From NCBI RefSeq assembly GCF_018917865.1, contig NZ_JAHLPM010000001.1, positions 1-64,000 on the forward strand: 64,000 bases of DNA. Direction: 5' to 3'. The notes below the pieces were generated by a model. The model was not told the DNA's origin and did no database searches. It was given only the letters and a program-made list of their open reading frames with translations. This DNA comes from Tissierella simiarum. GTDB lineage: Bacteria > Bacillota > Clostridia > Tissierellales > Tissierellaceae. Every line of letters starts with the position of its first letter. Position 1 is the stretch's first letter. Made by a program: the position numbers and the translations under genes. Below, one piece after another: positions 1 to 8,078 of this stretch.

Positions 1-176
1 AATTTATTCTTTTCCGCTATAGTATAATCATTTGTACTTAATCCTTTACCGCTTATTTTATCTACCTTTTTAGCTAGTTCACTATCAATGATGTCAACAT
101 TATCATTTAAATCATCAATATTTACTACATCTGCACCTTCTGGTTTCTTTAGCTTTAAATTAGTTGTATATTTCAC
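1..176 (-). CDS. Phage-type tail fibre protein, N-terminal part (cut by window edge)
   Basis: A GTG start at 176 follows a GGAGAG ribosome site overlapping the stop of the gene before it, and the frame stays open to the window edge. The visible 58 residues begin KYTTNLKLKKPEGADVVNID and go on to GKGLSTNDYT. The first pattern matches the head of the small fibre protein at 5458-5748, and the second is a tail-fibre motif also present in the 645-aa fibre at 804-2741. It is the last visible gene of the second tail-tip module and probably carries receptor-binding parts beyond the edge. The fibre call rests on these motifs; the target is unknown. Confidence 0.7.
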   Translation of the reverse strand, partial: MKYTTNLKLKKPEGADVVNIDDLNDNVDIIDSELAKKVDKISGKGLSTNDYTIAEKNK

Positions 177-182
177 TTTTTA

Positions 183-800
183 TCACTCTCCTTCATATAC
201 TCTTAATTCATCCCAAGTCATTACATTAGTCTGTTTCCAAGTTAACTCTTTTAAATAATTCCAAACTGTATAAGTATACTTAAATTCATAATATAAATGA
301 GCTGGTTTAATCATTTCTAACATATCTATAAACCCTTGCATGTTTCTGGGTATTCCTTTAACTCCTATAAACTTTACTATGAAATATTCTTCTTCTGGAA
401 ACTCTATTACATCAACTTCCCCACCACTAAAGGCTTCTGCTGTATTCTTTATCATTTCCTTAGTAGTTGTACCAGTTCCTCTTAATTTAGCTTTAATTAT
501 TTCTCGTCTTTCTTCTAGAGATAAGCTCATATTAGTTTTTAATCCTAGTTCCTTTTCATAAACACTTAATCCCCATGTTGCAGTATCAATAAAAAACTGC
601 TTATATACATCTTCTATATAATAAGCAGATACACCAAATTCTTTCTCTATTGAATTTTGAATACTTTTCATTATATTAGATTCTTGATAGTACCAGGGTA
701 GATATTTCATTAAATCAGGAGTTAAATCGTCTATTTCTGGACCTGTTGGTGTGTCTTCTTCGCCATATCTATATTCACCATATTTATATTGTCCATACAT
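183..800 (-). CDS. xkdU: Tail-tip/baseplate protein, XkdU-YmfQ (DUF2313) family, second module
   Basis: This 205-aa protein resembles XkdU of PBSX and YmfQ-type proteins, which sit between baseplate J and the tail fibres in contractile-tail clusters. After a Tyr/Gly-rich start (GQYKYGEYRYG) come the usual LPWYYQES and GLSVYEKELGL stretches, and then an EERRE...KLRGTGTTT segment typical of the family. It lies 3 bp after the 645-aa fibre gene and 6 bp before the next fibre gene, so it is co-transcribed with both. A second family member is at 5748-6287 and is quite diverged. Order is unusual here: a large fibre gene separates it from its baseplate J gene. Confidence 0.75.
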   Translation of the reverse strand: MYGQYKYGEYRYGEEDTPTGPEIDDLTPDLMKYLPWYYQESNIMKSIQNSIEKEFGVSAYYIEDVYKQFFIDTATWGLSVYEKELGLKTNMSLSLEERREIIKAKLRGTGTTTKEMIKNTAEAFSGGEVDVIEFPEEEYFIVKFIGVKGIPRNMQGFIDMLEMIKPAHLYYEFKYTYTVWNYLKELTWKQTNVMTWDELRVYEGE

Positions 801-803
801 AAC

Positions 804-2741
804 TTACACCCCCTTGAGGTTATTCCAAGTTACCCTTTTAGAGAGATAGCCTTTATCATTGGATAGTTGACTTAGCTTAGTAGGTATATCTTTAATCGTT
901 GCCAATCTATTACCAGCTTTAATATTCCTATATCCCCCACCAATAAAATGTTCAGGTATAGAATTAAACTTCTTTAATCCTATAAAATCAAATGGAGTTT
1001 CTCTATCTGTTCTAGGTGAATAAACTTGCTCATATTGAGTGCCAGGTTTATTTATAAAATCTCCTATATATGGAGTTATCTCTATATTTCTATCGTATGC
1101 AATAAGTCTATACTTTGCATGTCCACCCCTTAACCAAATTAATATATTATTAGTATCTGGTAGTGGTATTATTATATCAGCAACCATCTTGCTATATGTT
1201 TGCCCCATAGTTATATCCATAAAGTAATTCATTCCACCCCATCCAAGTGCGTAAGTATTTAAATATACCTGTAATCCACCCCTATGAGTAGCAGTATTCC
1301 ATACATCTGGTGCATCCCAACTATAACCTCTAACTATTTCCAAGGTTTTTTGACTCGGTTGCCCATCATCCAAAGAACTAATATTGGATATTACAACTGG
1401 ATAGTATGTGTTTGCATTACCATCAACATAAAAGTCCATTGTTCTATACCGTAAATCTTGTATATTATGCTCATGTATCGCTGGAGTAAAAGTAGATGGT
1501 TTTCCTGTTATTCCAGTCCAAGGCACACTATCAGCACTTTCAGCCACATCTACTTTACCATTATTATTTTTATCATATATAGATTTAAGCATATCTCCAT
1601 TACCAGCACCGCTAAGTTCTTCTTTAGTTGCAAAGGTTTCATCTACATAGATTTTATCAGCTTTATTTGAAACGGTATTCCATTTATTTCTTTCTGTAGA
1701 TGTAATATGCTTTACTGTATCTGTAGTATGTTCTACTGCATTGTTCCAGCTATCTATTAGAGTTTGAGTTATTTTATCTAAGATAGATTTATTTTCATGG
1801 ATATGTCTCTTATTGTTAGAATCATTCCAGTTAGTGCGTTCTTCACTTGTAATATGCTTAATCGTATTACTGTCATGTGTATCTATATATTCTTTTGCAC
1901 TTTTAAGGGTATTGTCTGCTTTAGCTTGTGAACCTTCTACTGTTTCTTTGCCGTTCCAATCAGCCTTTTCAGTGTCAGATACAAATCTTTTGTTTGCATT
2001 TTGAACTATAATATCAGCGCTATGAGTAGCTGGATGAATATATTTATTGGCTCCTGTTTCAATCCCTGACAATTTTTGTTTCTCTTCTGTAGTGTAATCT
2101 TCTGTAGAAAGTCCTTTCCCTTGCTCCTTATCTACTTTAGTTGATAGAAGGTTTATTATATTAGTTGCAAAATTAGGGTCATTATCTAAGGCTGTAGCTA
2201 ATTTTTCTAACGTGTCTAAAGCTTCTGGTGCTGCTCCTATTATTTCTTGTATTTTCTGTAATACTTCTTCTTTGGTAAACACATTATCTTTATTAGCTTT
2301 TTTATTTAATTCTGTATCTACATAAGTTTTTTCAGCTTTATTATTTTCGAGAGTAGTTGCTCTATTTTTTAACTGTTTTATTTCCCTATTGTTGCTATCC
2401 TTATAATCATTTAGGTTATTACTTGTATCAGTTATAGCTTCCTGTAACTCATTTATGTCCTCTGCTTCTACTTGATCCCCTGTAGTTTCATAGGTAATAT
2501 ATACTTTCTCACTATTAGAGAATATTTTTAAGTGAGTTTTCCAGGGAGTTTCTGATGGTGTAGATATAAAGAAGTTTTCTACCTTTTCCCCTGTATATTT
2601 AGATCCTGTATATATTGATATAGATTGATGATTTACATTATCATGGTCCAAAAAACCTTCCCACTTACCTTCAGTTATGATTTTTTCTTCTTCTATAATA
2701 TATACTCCACTTGGTTTCTTATTTAGTTTCTCTACAAACAA
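804..2741 (-). CDS. Large tail fibre / receptor-binding protein
   Basis: This 645-aa protein has fibre-like architecture. An N-terminal domain of about 110 residues is followed by a helical, Asn/Lys-rich shaft (NNLNDYKDSNNREIKQLKN) and the tail-fibre phrase IIGAAPEALDTLEKLATALD. Next come repeated segments of the form H-I/T-S-E-R-T/N-WN (about residues 240-370), and a beta-rich C-terminal region ending in KLSQLSNDKGYLSKRVTWN. There is no signal peptide. It lies 1 bp after the second baseplate J gene. The C-terminal end resembles fibre tips that bind surface sugars, which would make it a specificity determinant of the tailocin; the ligand cannot be told from sequence. Confidence 0.75.
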   Translation of the reverse strand: MFVEKLNKKPSGVYIIEEEKIITEGKWEGFLDHDNVNHQSISIYTGSKYTGEKVENFFISTPSETPWKTHLKIFSNSEKVYITYETTGDQVEAEDINELQEAITDTSNNLNDYKDSNNREIKQLKNRATTLENNKAEKTYVDTELNKKANKDNVFTKEEVLQKIQEIIGAAPEALDTLEKLATALDNDPNFATNIINLLSTKVDKEQGKGLSTEDYTTEEKQKLSGIETGANKYIHPATHSADIIVQNANKRFVSDTEKADWNGKETVEGSQAKADNTLKSAKEYIDTHDSNTIKHITSEERTNWNDSNNKRHIHENKSILDKITQTLIDSWNNAVEHTTDTVKHITSTERNKWNTVSNKADKIYVDETFATKEELSGAGNGDMLKSIYDKNNNGKVDVAESADSVPWTGITGKPSTFTPAIHEHNIQDLRYRTMDFYVDGNANTYYPVVISNISSLDDGQPSQKTLEIVRGYSWDAPDVWNTATHRGGLQVYLNTYALGWGGMNYFMDITMGQTYSKMVADIIIPLPDTNNILIWLRGGHAKYRLIAYDRNIEITPYIGDFINKPGTQYEQVYSPRTDRETPFDFIGLKKFNSIPEHFIGGGYRNIKAGNRLATIKDIPTKLSQLSNDKGYLSKRVTWNNLKGV

Positions 2742-2742
2742 C

Positions 2743-3786
2743 CTATATCACCTCCAATTCTACTAAGTTAAATACAGGTATTTCTTCTTCTCCTAATGAT
2801 ATGTTTTTCATTTCTTCATTTAGTTTTAAATCGTCATAGTCTAATACTCCTTCTGTATTAAAGAGAATATTTCCTATAGCCGCATAACTAATATATGAAT
2901 CTTTAAATACTATTTCTTTTCTATATTTATCTATGTTTTCTTTAAATTTTTGTTGTACTTCTTGTATTCTATATCCTTCTGCTAAATTTACTTTTGATGA
3001 TATACTTATATTTTTATCAACTGCTGATACTACTGTTACTTTAGCACCTATAGGTCTTTCTTTTTCTATATGCTCAAATACCTTTTCTACAAGTTCTTCC
3101 CCTGCTGGATTCTTATTTGAATCTACTATTACTACCTTAACTGTACCTCTTCCATTCCAAAGTGGTACTACTTTAGCATCTCCTATTCCTACTACTTCTT
3201 TAGCCCAATTCAAATAGTGATACTTATTCCCTGATGTTGCAGGAGTTTTTATTCTTTCATAATACCTTTCTAGTAGGCTTTTATCTTCTTCAACTTCATA
3301 TCCTATAGCTAATATATCTGTTAATTCAGCAGTAGCCAATCCGCTAATGTAATCGACTGGAATCAACTTACCTATATATGCATTTCCTATTTCTCCAGCC
3401 TTTTCACATTCCAGTTTAAATACACCATCTATAATTTTTTCTGTAACCTTATAATATAGATTTTCTCCAGTAAATCTACTGCCTATAGGAACATTAAAAA
3501 AACTACCATCAGCTTTTTTAAATACACCTTTTTTAATAGCCTTGGTAGCTTTTTTTCTATTTATACCTGTTCTAAATTTTATAAATCGTTCTAATTCTTC
3601 GTCTTGTAGATTTTCTACATCTAGCTTACTATAAATATACTCCAATGTTATATAGGACTGTGCTAATTCCGCAGCTGTAGGGGCTAAAGCATCATATATA
3701 ATAGAACCTTGTCTTTTATCTATATTATTTGGTATTTTATCTAACATTCTTTTTAAAATATCTTCATAACTTACATTTTCAAGCAC
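2743..3786 (-). CDS. xkdT: Baseplate J-like protein, second copy (XkdT family)
   Basis: This 347-aa baseplate wedge protein starts at GTG 3786 behind a GGAGGTG ribosome site. It is a paralogue of the 358-aa protein at 6284-7360. Their first 45 residues are nearly the same (KRQGSIIYDALAP in both), and both share GYEV/PGEN-type central segments, VVIVDS/LVVIDS strands and the WNG-GTVK motif. The stretch at about residues 55-75 and the C-terminal third differ strongly. Contractile tails normally carry one J protein, so a second full-length copy followed by its own fibres points to a duplicated or acquired tail-tip module. About 400 bp separate it from the first module. Confidence 0.85.
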   Translation of the reverse strand: MLENVSYEDILKRMLDKIPNNIDKRQGSIIYDALAPTAAELAQSYITLEYIYSKLDVENLQDEELERFIKFRTGINRKKATKAIKKGVFKKADGSFFNVPIGSRFTGENLYYKVTEKIIDGVFKLECEKAGEIGNAYIGKLIPVDYISGLATAELTDILAIGYEVEEDKSLLERYYERIKTPATSGNKYHYLNWAKEVVGIGDAKVVPLWNGRGTVKVVIVDSNKNPAGEELVEKVFEHIEKERPIGAKVTVVSAVDKNISISSKVNLAEGYRIQEVQQKFKENIDKYRKEIVFKDSYISYAAIGNILFNTEGVLDYDDLKLNEEMKNISLGEEEIPVFNLVELEVI

Positions 3787-3937
3787 TATAAGTTCACCTC
3801 CTATACTTTTTGTTAGAATTATGTCTTTATCAATTTGTATTAAAACATATTAAAGAAGTATATGAAAAACTTCATTAATATCTATATTAGTTTTCTTATA
3901 TAAAACTTTACAAGTAACTGTTTTCTGTAAAGTCATA

Positions 3938-4176
3938 TTAATTAACTTCTTGTAATTGAGTTATGATTGCTATTAATTTCATTGTGGTGCCTTTTAGTTC
4001 TGATACTTTATTATTTAAAACTCTATAGTAACCATATTTTGTTCTTCTAGCTCTTTAATCTTCTCCTATAATTCTGCTTCAATTGAAGGCTCATATCTTT
4101 CTTGAGACCATTGTTGTCCATCTCATTTTCTCCATAGTAGGGTTTCGTTGTAATCTTCTATTTTAATGTATTTTTT
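3938..4176 (-). pseudogene. Broken small phage gene at the junction of the two tail-tip modules
   Basis: A strong ribosome site (AGGAGGAG, 4177-4184) is followed by coding-like pieces in shifting frames. These are KYIKIEDYNETLLWRK then a stop, SQERYEPSIEAEL then a stop, EKIKELEEQN, and finally VLNNKVSELKGTTMKLIA to a TAA at 3938. Joined, they give a protein of about 78 residues with a coiled-coil second half, like the small proteins often found just after fibre genes in clostridial prophages. No ATG remains after the ribosome site. The gene is therefore a decayed remnant that probably marks the old 3' end of the first module. Confidence 0.65.
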
Positions 4177-4187
4177 CTCCTCCTAAA

Positions 4188-5054
4188 TTATAATAAAGTT
4201 ACAATAATTGGTGTGTTAAATGATTCATTGTATTGATAGGCATCAGCTCTTATTTTTACATGTATTTCTACATCAGATCTTCTTCTTGCTTCTAATGTAT
4301 AAGTAGTGGTTGTCAAGTTCCACCACCTTAAATAGTACCCAATTGATTCTCTCCTTTCTCCAACAGGAAAATCTGATAAGGTTAGAAAAAATGTAAGATT
4401 TATTCCCCTAAAATCCTTCTTGTCAATTTCGATAATGAAATATTTAGCCCAATCTGGTATATCAAAAATCTTTTCTTCTTGATTGTAAGAATCTTTCTCT
4501 ATAAAAAAATTAGGCTTCCATATTTCTTCCCTGAAGTTTGAACTCTCCAATGTCCCAACTACCCCACCAACATTAACACCTTGCTTAATATTCCCTGCCA
4601 CTAAGTTAGAAAACTGTGCCTTAACTTTACCACTACCATTATGATAACCTGCTGGTATTGTTATCTGTCCTCCTTGGGTTGTTATGGTATTATCTATTGC
4701 TCCTCTATTAGCCATACTTCCTATTAACTTCTTCCCTTTAGCATAAGCAGTTTTACCACTTAATATATCTCCTGCTATTGCTGTTGCATCTCCTGTTTTA
4801 TCTGTTTCTATAGACTTTATTCCTAAATCTAATTCATTAAATGTAGCGACTGTTCCTTGTTTAGAAACCCTTCCACCTTTGGACTTGATGGAGGTTTCTA
4901 ATAAGTTTTTACCATCAAGTCCAGACTGAAAAACCTCTGTTAATTTAGTTTCTACATTTTTTCCGTCACTGGTTTTCACATTAGAAGCCTTTGTATGAGG
5001 ATAATATATATTTCCATCACTATCTTCAATTCTTATATTTCTTTCTTCAGCCAT
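4188..5054 (-). CDS. Tail fibre-like structural protein
   Basis: This 288-aa protein starts MAEERNIRIEDSDGNIYYPH and has no signal peptide. The central part holds phrases common in clostridial prophage tail proteins (GKTAYAKGKKLIGSM, GGQITIPAGYHNGSGKV, GGVVGTLES). The last 110 residues form a beta-rich domain with several aromatic residues, a plausible adhesive tip. It is the last intact gene of the first tail-tip module, 14 bp after the collagen-like gene and directly before the broken small gene. I infer a distal fibre or tip role from position and motif; no enzymatic motif is visible. Confidence 0.65.
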   Translation of the reverse strand: MAEERNIRIEDSDGNIYYPHTKASNVKTSDGKNVETKLTEVFQSGLDGKNLLETSIKSKGGRVSKQGTVATFNELDLGIKSIETDKTGDATAIAGDILSGKTAYAKGKKLIGSMANRGAIDNTITTQGGQITIPAGYHNGSGKVKAQFSNLVAGNIKQGVNVGGVVGTLESSNFREEIWKPNFFIEKDSYNQEEKIFDIPDWAKYFIIEIDKKDFRGINLTFFLTLSDFPVGERRESIGYYLRWWNLTTTTYTLEARRRSDVEIHVKIRADAYQYNESFNTPIIVTLL

Positions 5055-5068
5055 TTATATCACCACCC

Positions 5069-5455
5069 CTATATCTTCTTAAAGAATAATTTTATCTCCT
5101 GTGCATTTTCTTTAGTAGTACCATATTTTACGTTGTCACCATCTTTTCCAGCAGGTCCTTGAGGTCCTCTGTCACCAGTTGCTCCTTTAGCTCCATCCGC
5201 CCCTTTTAGCCCCTGTGCCCCAGTGTCGCCTTTGTCTCCTTTATCGCCTTTTGGACCTTGAATTCCTTGAGGTCCTCTATCTCCTTTGTCACCCTTTTCA
5301 CCTTTTTGTAATACTAAATTATTTAAATAAGTCTGTAAATCTTGACCATTTTCTAATGCTATAGCTCTAGCTTCTGTTTCAGGAATAACTGTTTCTATAA
5401 CATTTCCCGTTTTTTCATCAAGTAATTGAATTTGAATTATACTTTTAGCTGACAT
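5069..5455 (-). CDS. Collagen-like fibre protein
   Basis: This 128-aa protein has an N-terminal domain of about 50 residues ([17 protein letters not shown]...). It is followed by roughly 19 Gly-X-Y triplets rich in GDKGD, GPQG and GPAGKDG, and then a short charged C-terminus ending KLFFKKI. Collagen-like shafts are known in phage tail fibres and would form a trimeric rod. It sits 2 bp after a short fibre-head gene and before the 288-aa fibre protein. The three may build one composite fibre from separate subunits, but that assembly is inference. The triplet repeat can expand or contract by slippage. Confidence 0.8.
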   Translation of the reverse strand: MSAKSIIQIQLLDEKTGNVIETVIPETEARAIALENGQDLQTYLNNLVLQKGEKGDKGDRGPQGIQGPKGDKGDKGDTGAQGLKGADGAKGATGDRGPQGPAGKDGDNVKYGTTKENAQEIKLFFKKI

Positions 5456-5457
5456 TT

Positions 5458-5748
5458 CTACCCCTCCTTAATTTTTATTCCCATATTAGGTGATACCCTT
5501 ATATTCTCATCAGGGCTTATTGGTATTTCATTTTCATCTGTAACTATAAAATAAAAAGCCCCTTTTTTCCTATCTTTGGGGATAGGTGGGCTTTCTGATA
5601 CTATTATTGGAGATGAATTTTCTATTTTATCTTCTACTTCTTTTAATTTTGTATCTATCTTATCCATGTTTAAATTGGCATCATCAATATTATAAAAATC
5701 ATCTTGCGACGGTTTCTTTAGATTATAATTCTTTGTATACTCTGCCAT
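5458..5748 (-). CDS. Short tail fibre head protein
   Basis: This 96-aa protein begins [20 protein letters not shown] and continues [12 protein letters not shown], the attachment pattern at the N-terminus of many Firmicute phage fibres and at the start of the fibre cut by the left window edge. A short coiled coil ([12 protein letters not shown]) follows. The protein then ends after a small beta-rich segment, much shorter than a full fibre. It overlaps the stop of the preceding gene by one base and is followed at once by the collagen-like gene. It may anchor the collagen rod to the baseplate, or it may be a fibre shortened by recombination. Confidence 0.65.
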   Translation of the reverse strand: MAEYTKNYNLKKPSQDDFYNIDDANLNMDKIDTKLKEVEDKIENSSPIIVSESPPIPKDRKKGAFYFIVTDENEIPISPDENIRVSPNMGIKIKEG

Positions 5749-6287
5749 TAAATAATCACCTCACTTCTTAATTCCTCGTGTGAATATCTATTTAAATAAT
5801 TATGTGTAGAATTATTTAACTTTTTATACTGGTTATATCTTAGTTCTACAGTAATCACCATATTAGCTGGTGCCATCTTCCTTGTAAGTTCTTTTACTTC
5901 ATCAAACATTCTTTTTTTAGTTAATTCTATTTTTATCTTCAATGAATATTCTTTTGAATTCAGTACCATTGAGTAGCCATTGTTTCCGCATAATTGATCC
6001 AAAGTATTTTGTAACACTCTATAAGTATAGGGAAGCTGTTCATTCCAACGTGCTTTTACTCTAAATCTTCTACTTTCTATATCGTCATCAGCAAATGGAA
6101 TGATTTCAAGAATTTTTTCACGTCTAGCTATTCCTCTTTCAGTAGCAGTTTCAATGAATTGATCGTCTATTAAATCCTCAATAACTTCCCATACTTTTTT
6201 AACTTCTGGATTCTCAGCTTTTGCTATTTCTTTAAACTCTTTTATATTTTTAATTTCTTCTATCCAATATTCTTCTAACCGTTTCAT
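5748..6287 (-). CDS. Tail-tip protein, YmfQ/XkdU-like, first module
   Basis: This 179-aa protein occupies the XkdU position directly after baseplate J, with a 4-bp overlap. It carries the family pattern of an EEIKNIKEF helix, an ESRRFRVKARWNEQLPYTYR segment and a C-terminal KMAPANMVITVELRYNQY stretch. These resemble the DUF2313-type tail-tip proteins. It shares only weak similarity with the second copy at 183-800, so the two are not a recent duplication. Structural role at the baseplate is known for the family; direct fibre attachment is inferred. Confidence 0.7.
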   Translation of the reverse strand: MKRLEEYWIEEIKNIKEFKEIAKAENPEVKKVWEVIEDLIDDQFIETATERGIARREKILEIIPFADDDIESRRFRVKARWNEQLPYTYRVLQNTLDQLCGNNGYSMVLNSKEYSLKIKIELTKKRMFDEVKELTRKMAPANMVITVELRYNQYKKLNNSTHNYLNRYSHEELRSEVII

Positions 6288-7360
6288 ACTGATGTTACCT
6301 CACCTAAAACTGGTATTTCTACCTCTGATAATATAAGATTTTGTCCTGCTCCATTAATCTTAGTATTTTGTATATCTAAAACTCCTACAACATTTAAAAT
6401 CCTAGTTTCAAGCTGACTAATCCTAACTACAACACTTTCACTTTCTGCCCACTCTTTTCTTAAATCCAAGAAATATTCATTAATTACATTTTCCACCCTT
6501 TGTTTTACGTCTATCCATGTATATCCTTTTTGAAAAATAATATTTGTTTCAATATTTACAGTCTTATCTTCTACCCCTTCTACAGTTACAATGTGACCTA
6601 TTGGTGCTATTCCAAGACCTTGTCCTCGGTTTTGTATTGGATCTATAGAAGTCTGGATATTATCTATTAATGTATTAGAAGGTTTTTTGTATTCACTATC
6701 TATAACAACAAGTTTTACAGTGCCTCCTCCATTCCATACTGGATATACTTTTACTCCGCCAACTCCATTTAATTCATTGGTTTTTTCTTTATATCCAGCT
6801 ATATTTCCACCAAAGGATTCACTTTGTAAGCTATGAAAATACCTTTTTCTAAGATGATCGTCGTTTTCCTCGTTTTCTCCTGGAATTAAAACATCAGATA
6901 GCATTGCCGATTCAAGTCCACTTATATATTCAGCAGGAATTAATTTTCCAATATAAAAATTGCCTTTTTCCCCTGCTTCTTCGCATTGAAGCTTAAATTC
7001 TCCGTCTGCAATTTTTTCTTTAACAACATAGTTAAGATTATTTCCTGTAAATCTATTGCCTATTGATACATTAAAAGGCTGATTATTGCTTCCTTTAAAT
7101 ATGCCTTTTCTAATGGCTTTCGTTGCAGGTGTTCTATTTATGTTTCTCTCTGCTGCCCTTCTTGTTAAATCTTCACCTACTGCAGTATCAGCATAAGTTC
7201 TATTTTCTATGTTTTGTAAATCTATATATGCCTGTGCTAATTCTGCTGCTGCAGGAGCTAAAGCATCGTATATAATAGAGCCTTGCCTTTTATCTATACT
7301 ATTTGGTACTCTATCCAACATTCTTTTTAATATATTTTCATAACTGGTATTTTCAAGCAT
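6284..7360 (-). CDS. xkdT: Baseplate J-like protein, first copy (XkdT)
   Basis: This 358-aa baseplate wedge protein overlaps the XkdS-like gene by one base, in the standard PBSX order. The N-terminus is KRMLDRVPNSIDKRQGSIIYDALAP. The family's GGNIAGYKEKTNELNGVGGVKV-type central segment and WNGGGTVKLVVID strand follow. The latter fits the conserved core of phage baseplate J proteins. It probably forms the wedge that links the tail tube end to the fibres and triggers sheath contraction. It is the main-line copy because it is contiguous with XkdQ-R-S; the second copy at 2743-3786 lies beyond the first fibre set. Confidence 0.9.
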   Translation of the reverse strand: MLENTSYENILKRMLDRVPNSIDKRQGSIIYDALAPAAAELAQAYIDLQNIENRTYADTAVGEDLTRRAAERNINRTPATKAIRKGIFKGSNNQPFNVSIGNRFTGNNLNYVVKEKIADGEFKLQCEEAGEKGNFYIGKLIPAEYISGLESAMLSDVLIPGENEENDDHLRKRYFHSLQSESFGGNIAGYKEKTNELNGVGGVKVYPVWNGGGTVKLVVIDSEYKKPSNTLIDNIQTSIDPIQNRGQGLGIAPIGHIVTVEGVEDKTVNIETNIIFQKGYTWIDVKQRVENVINEYFLDLRKEWAESESVVVRISQLETRILNVVGVLDIQNTKINGAGQNLILSEVEIPVLGEVTSV

Positions 7361-7767
7361 TAGACATTCACCTCTTTCAATCCATCTATATCTCCAAATA
7401 TTGTATGAACTGTAAATCTAGTATGAACAACATCTTTTTCAGAAGTTTCAAATATGAAATTATCAACTTCTAAAATTCTATCATCATCTAATAAAGCTTC
7501 TCTTATTCTCCTTTTTAATTCCGAATATACATAGGGCTTTGGTTTCCCAAATAAATCGGATACTTCGAATCCATAATCCCAATCATATATTTCGTATTTA
7601 TATCTTTCTGTCTCTAATATTTTATATATTGCCTGTTCCATAGCTTCTTTTCCATCTTTGTATCCAGTTATTTCTCCAGTTTCAAAATTGAATCTATAGG
7701 TGAAAGTTGGCTGCTCTACTATCTCTATTTCTTCTCCAATATTTATATCTTCAAGCTTTGGTATCAT
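7360..7767 (-). CDS. xkdS: Baseplate protein, XkdS family (DUF2634; gpW/gp25-like role)
   Basis: This 135-aa protein matches XkdS in size, order and motifs: TYRFNFETGEITGYKDGKEA, then QAIYKILETERYKYEIYDWDYG, then a SELKRRIREALL helix. It overlaps the next gene by one base and the preceding one by four. DUF2634 proteins correspond to the gp25-like inner baseplate component of contractile tails, which starts sheath assembly. No oddity is seen. Confidence 0.88.
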   Translation of the reverse strand: MIPKLEDINIGEEIEIVEQPTFTYRFNFETGEITGYKDGKEAMEQAIYKILETERYKYEIYDWDYGFEVSDLFGKPKPYVYSELKRRIREALLDDDRILEVDNFIFETSEKDVVHTRFTVHTIFGDIDGLKEVNV

Positions 7768-8078
7768 ACTCTCACCAACCTATCTAAAATAATATATTTT
7801 TGTCCTCCTTGAGCTCTTAGAAGCAGTACCTCATCTCCTTCTTTTAAGCCATCAAAAATAACTGCCTTATTTTTAATCCCATCATCTATGGTTATTTCTG
7901 TTTCCCTATCGATGACATTAGAGGTTAGAAGTATAAATTCCTTAGAAATAGAAAATTTCTGATCTATATTTATCTCTAACGGATTAACAGAAGTAACTTC
8001 ACCATAAGTTATAGAGGTAGGAGAATTTTGCTCTACTGCTTCTATAGCCGCTTGTTTTATTAAACTAATCATACTCAT
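7764..8078 (-). CDS. xkdR: Baseplate protein, XkdR family (DUF2577)
   Basis: This 104-aa protein is of the DUF2577 type: an N-terminal helix (LIKQAAIEAVEQNSPT), GEVTSVNPLEINIDQKF, and a C-terminal GDEVLLLRAQGGQKYIILDR strand pair. This is an OB-like fold expected at the tail tip. It sits between XkdQ and XkdS with tight overlaps, as in PBSX. The precise role in this family is not well established; it is thought to belong to the central spike or hub complex. Confidence 0.85.
   Translation of the reverse strand: MSMISLIKQAAIEAVEQNSPTSITYGEVTSVNPLEINIDQKFSISKEFILLTSNVIDRETEITIDDGIKNKAVIFDGLKEGDEVLLLRAQGGQKYIILDRLVRV

Noticed and set aside
1650-2000. Repeated segments in the large fibre gene as a possible diversity-generating template
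   Set aside because: Repeats are protein-level fibre modules (WN, HITS). No reverse transcriptase or adenine-biased variable repeat is seen in the window.
5100-5310. Repeat-rich stretch that could be mistaken for a CRISPR or satellite array
   Set aside because: It is the Gly-X-Y coding repeat of the collagen-like fibre gene; there are no spacers of constant length.
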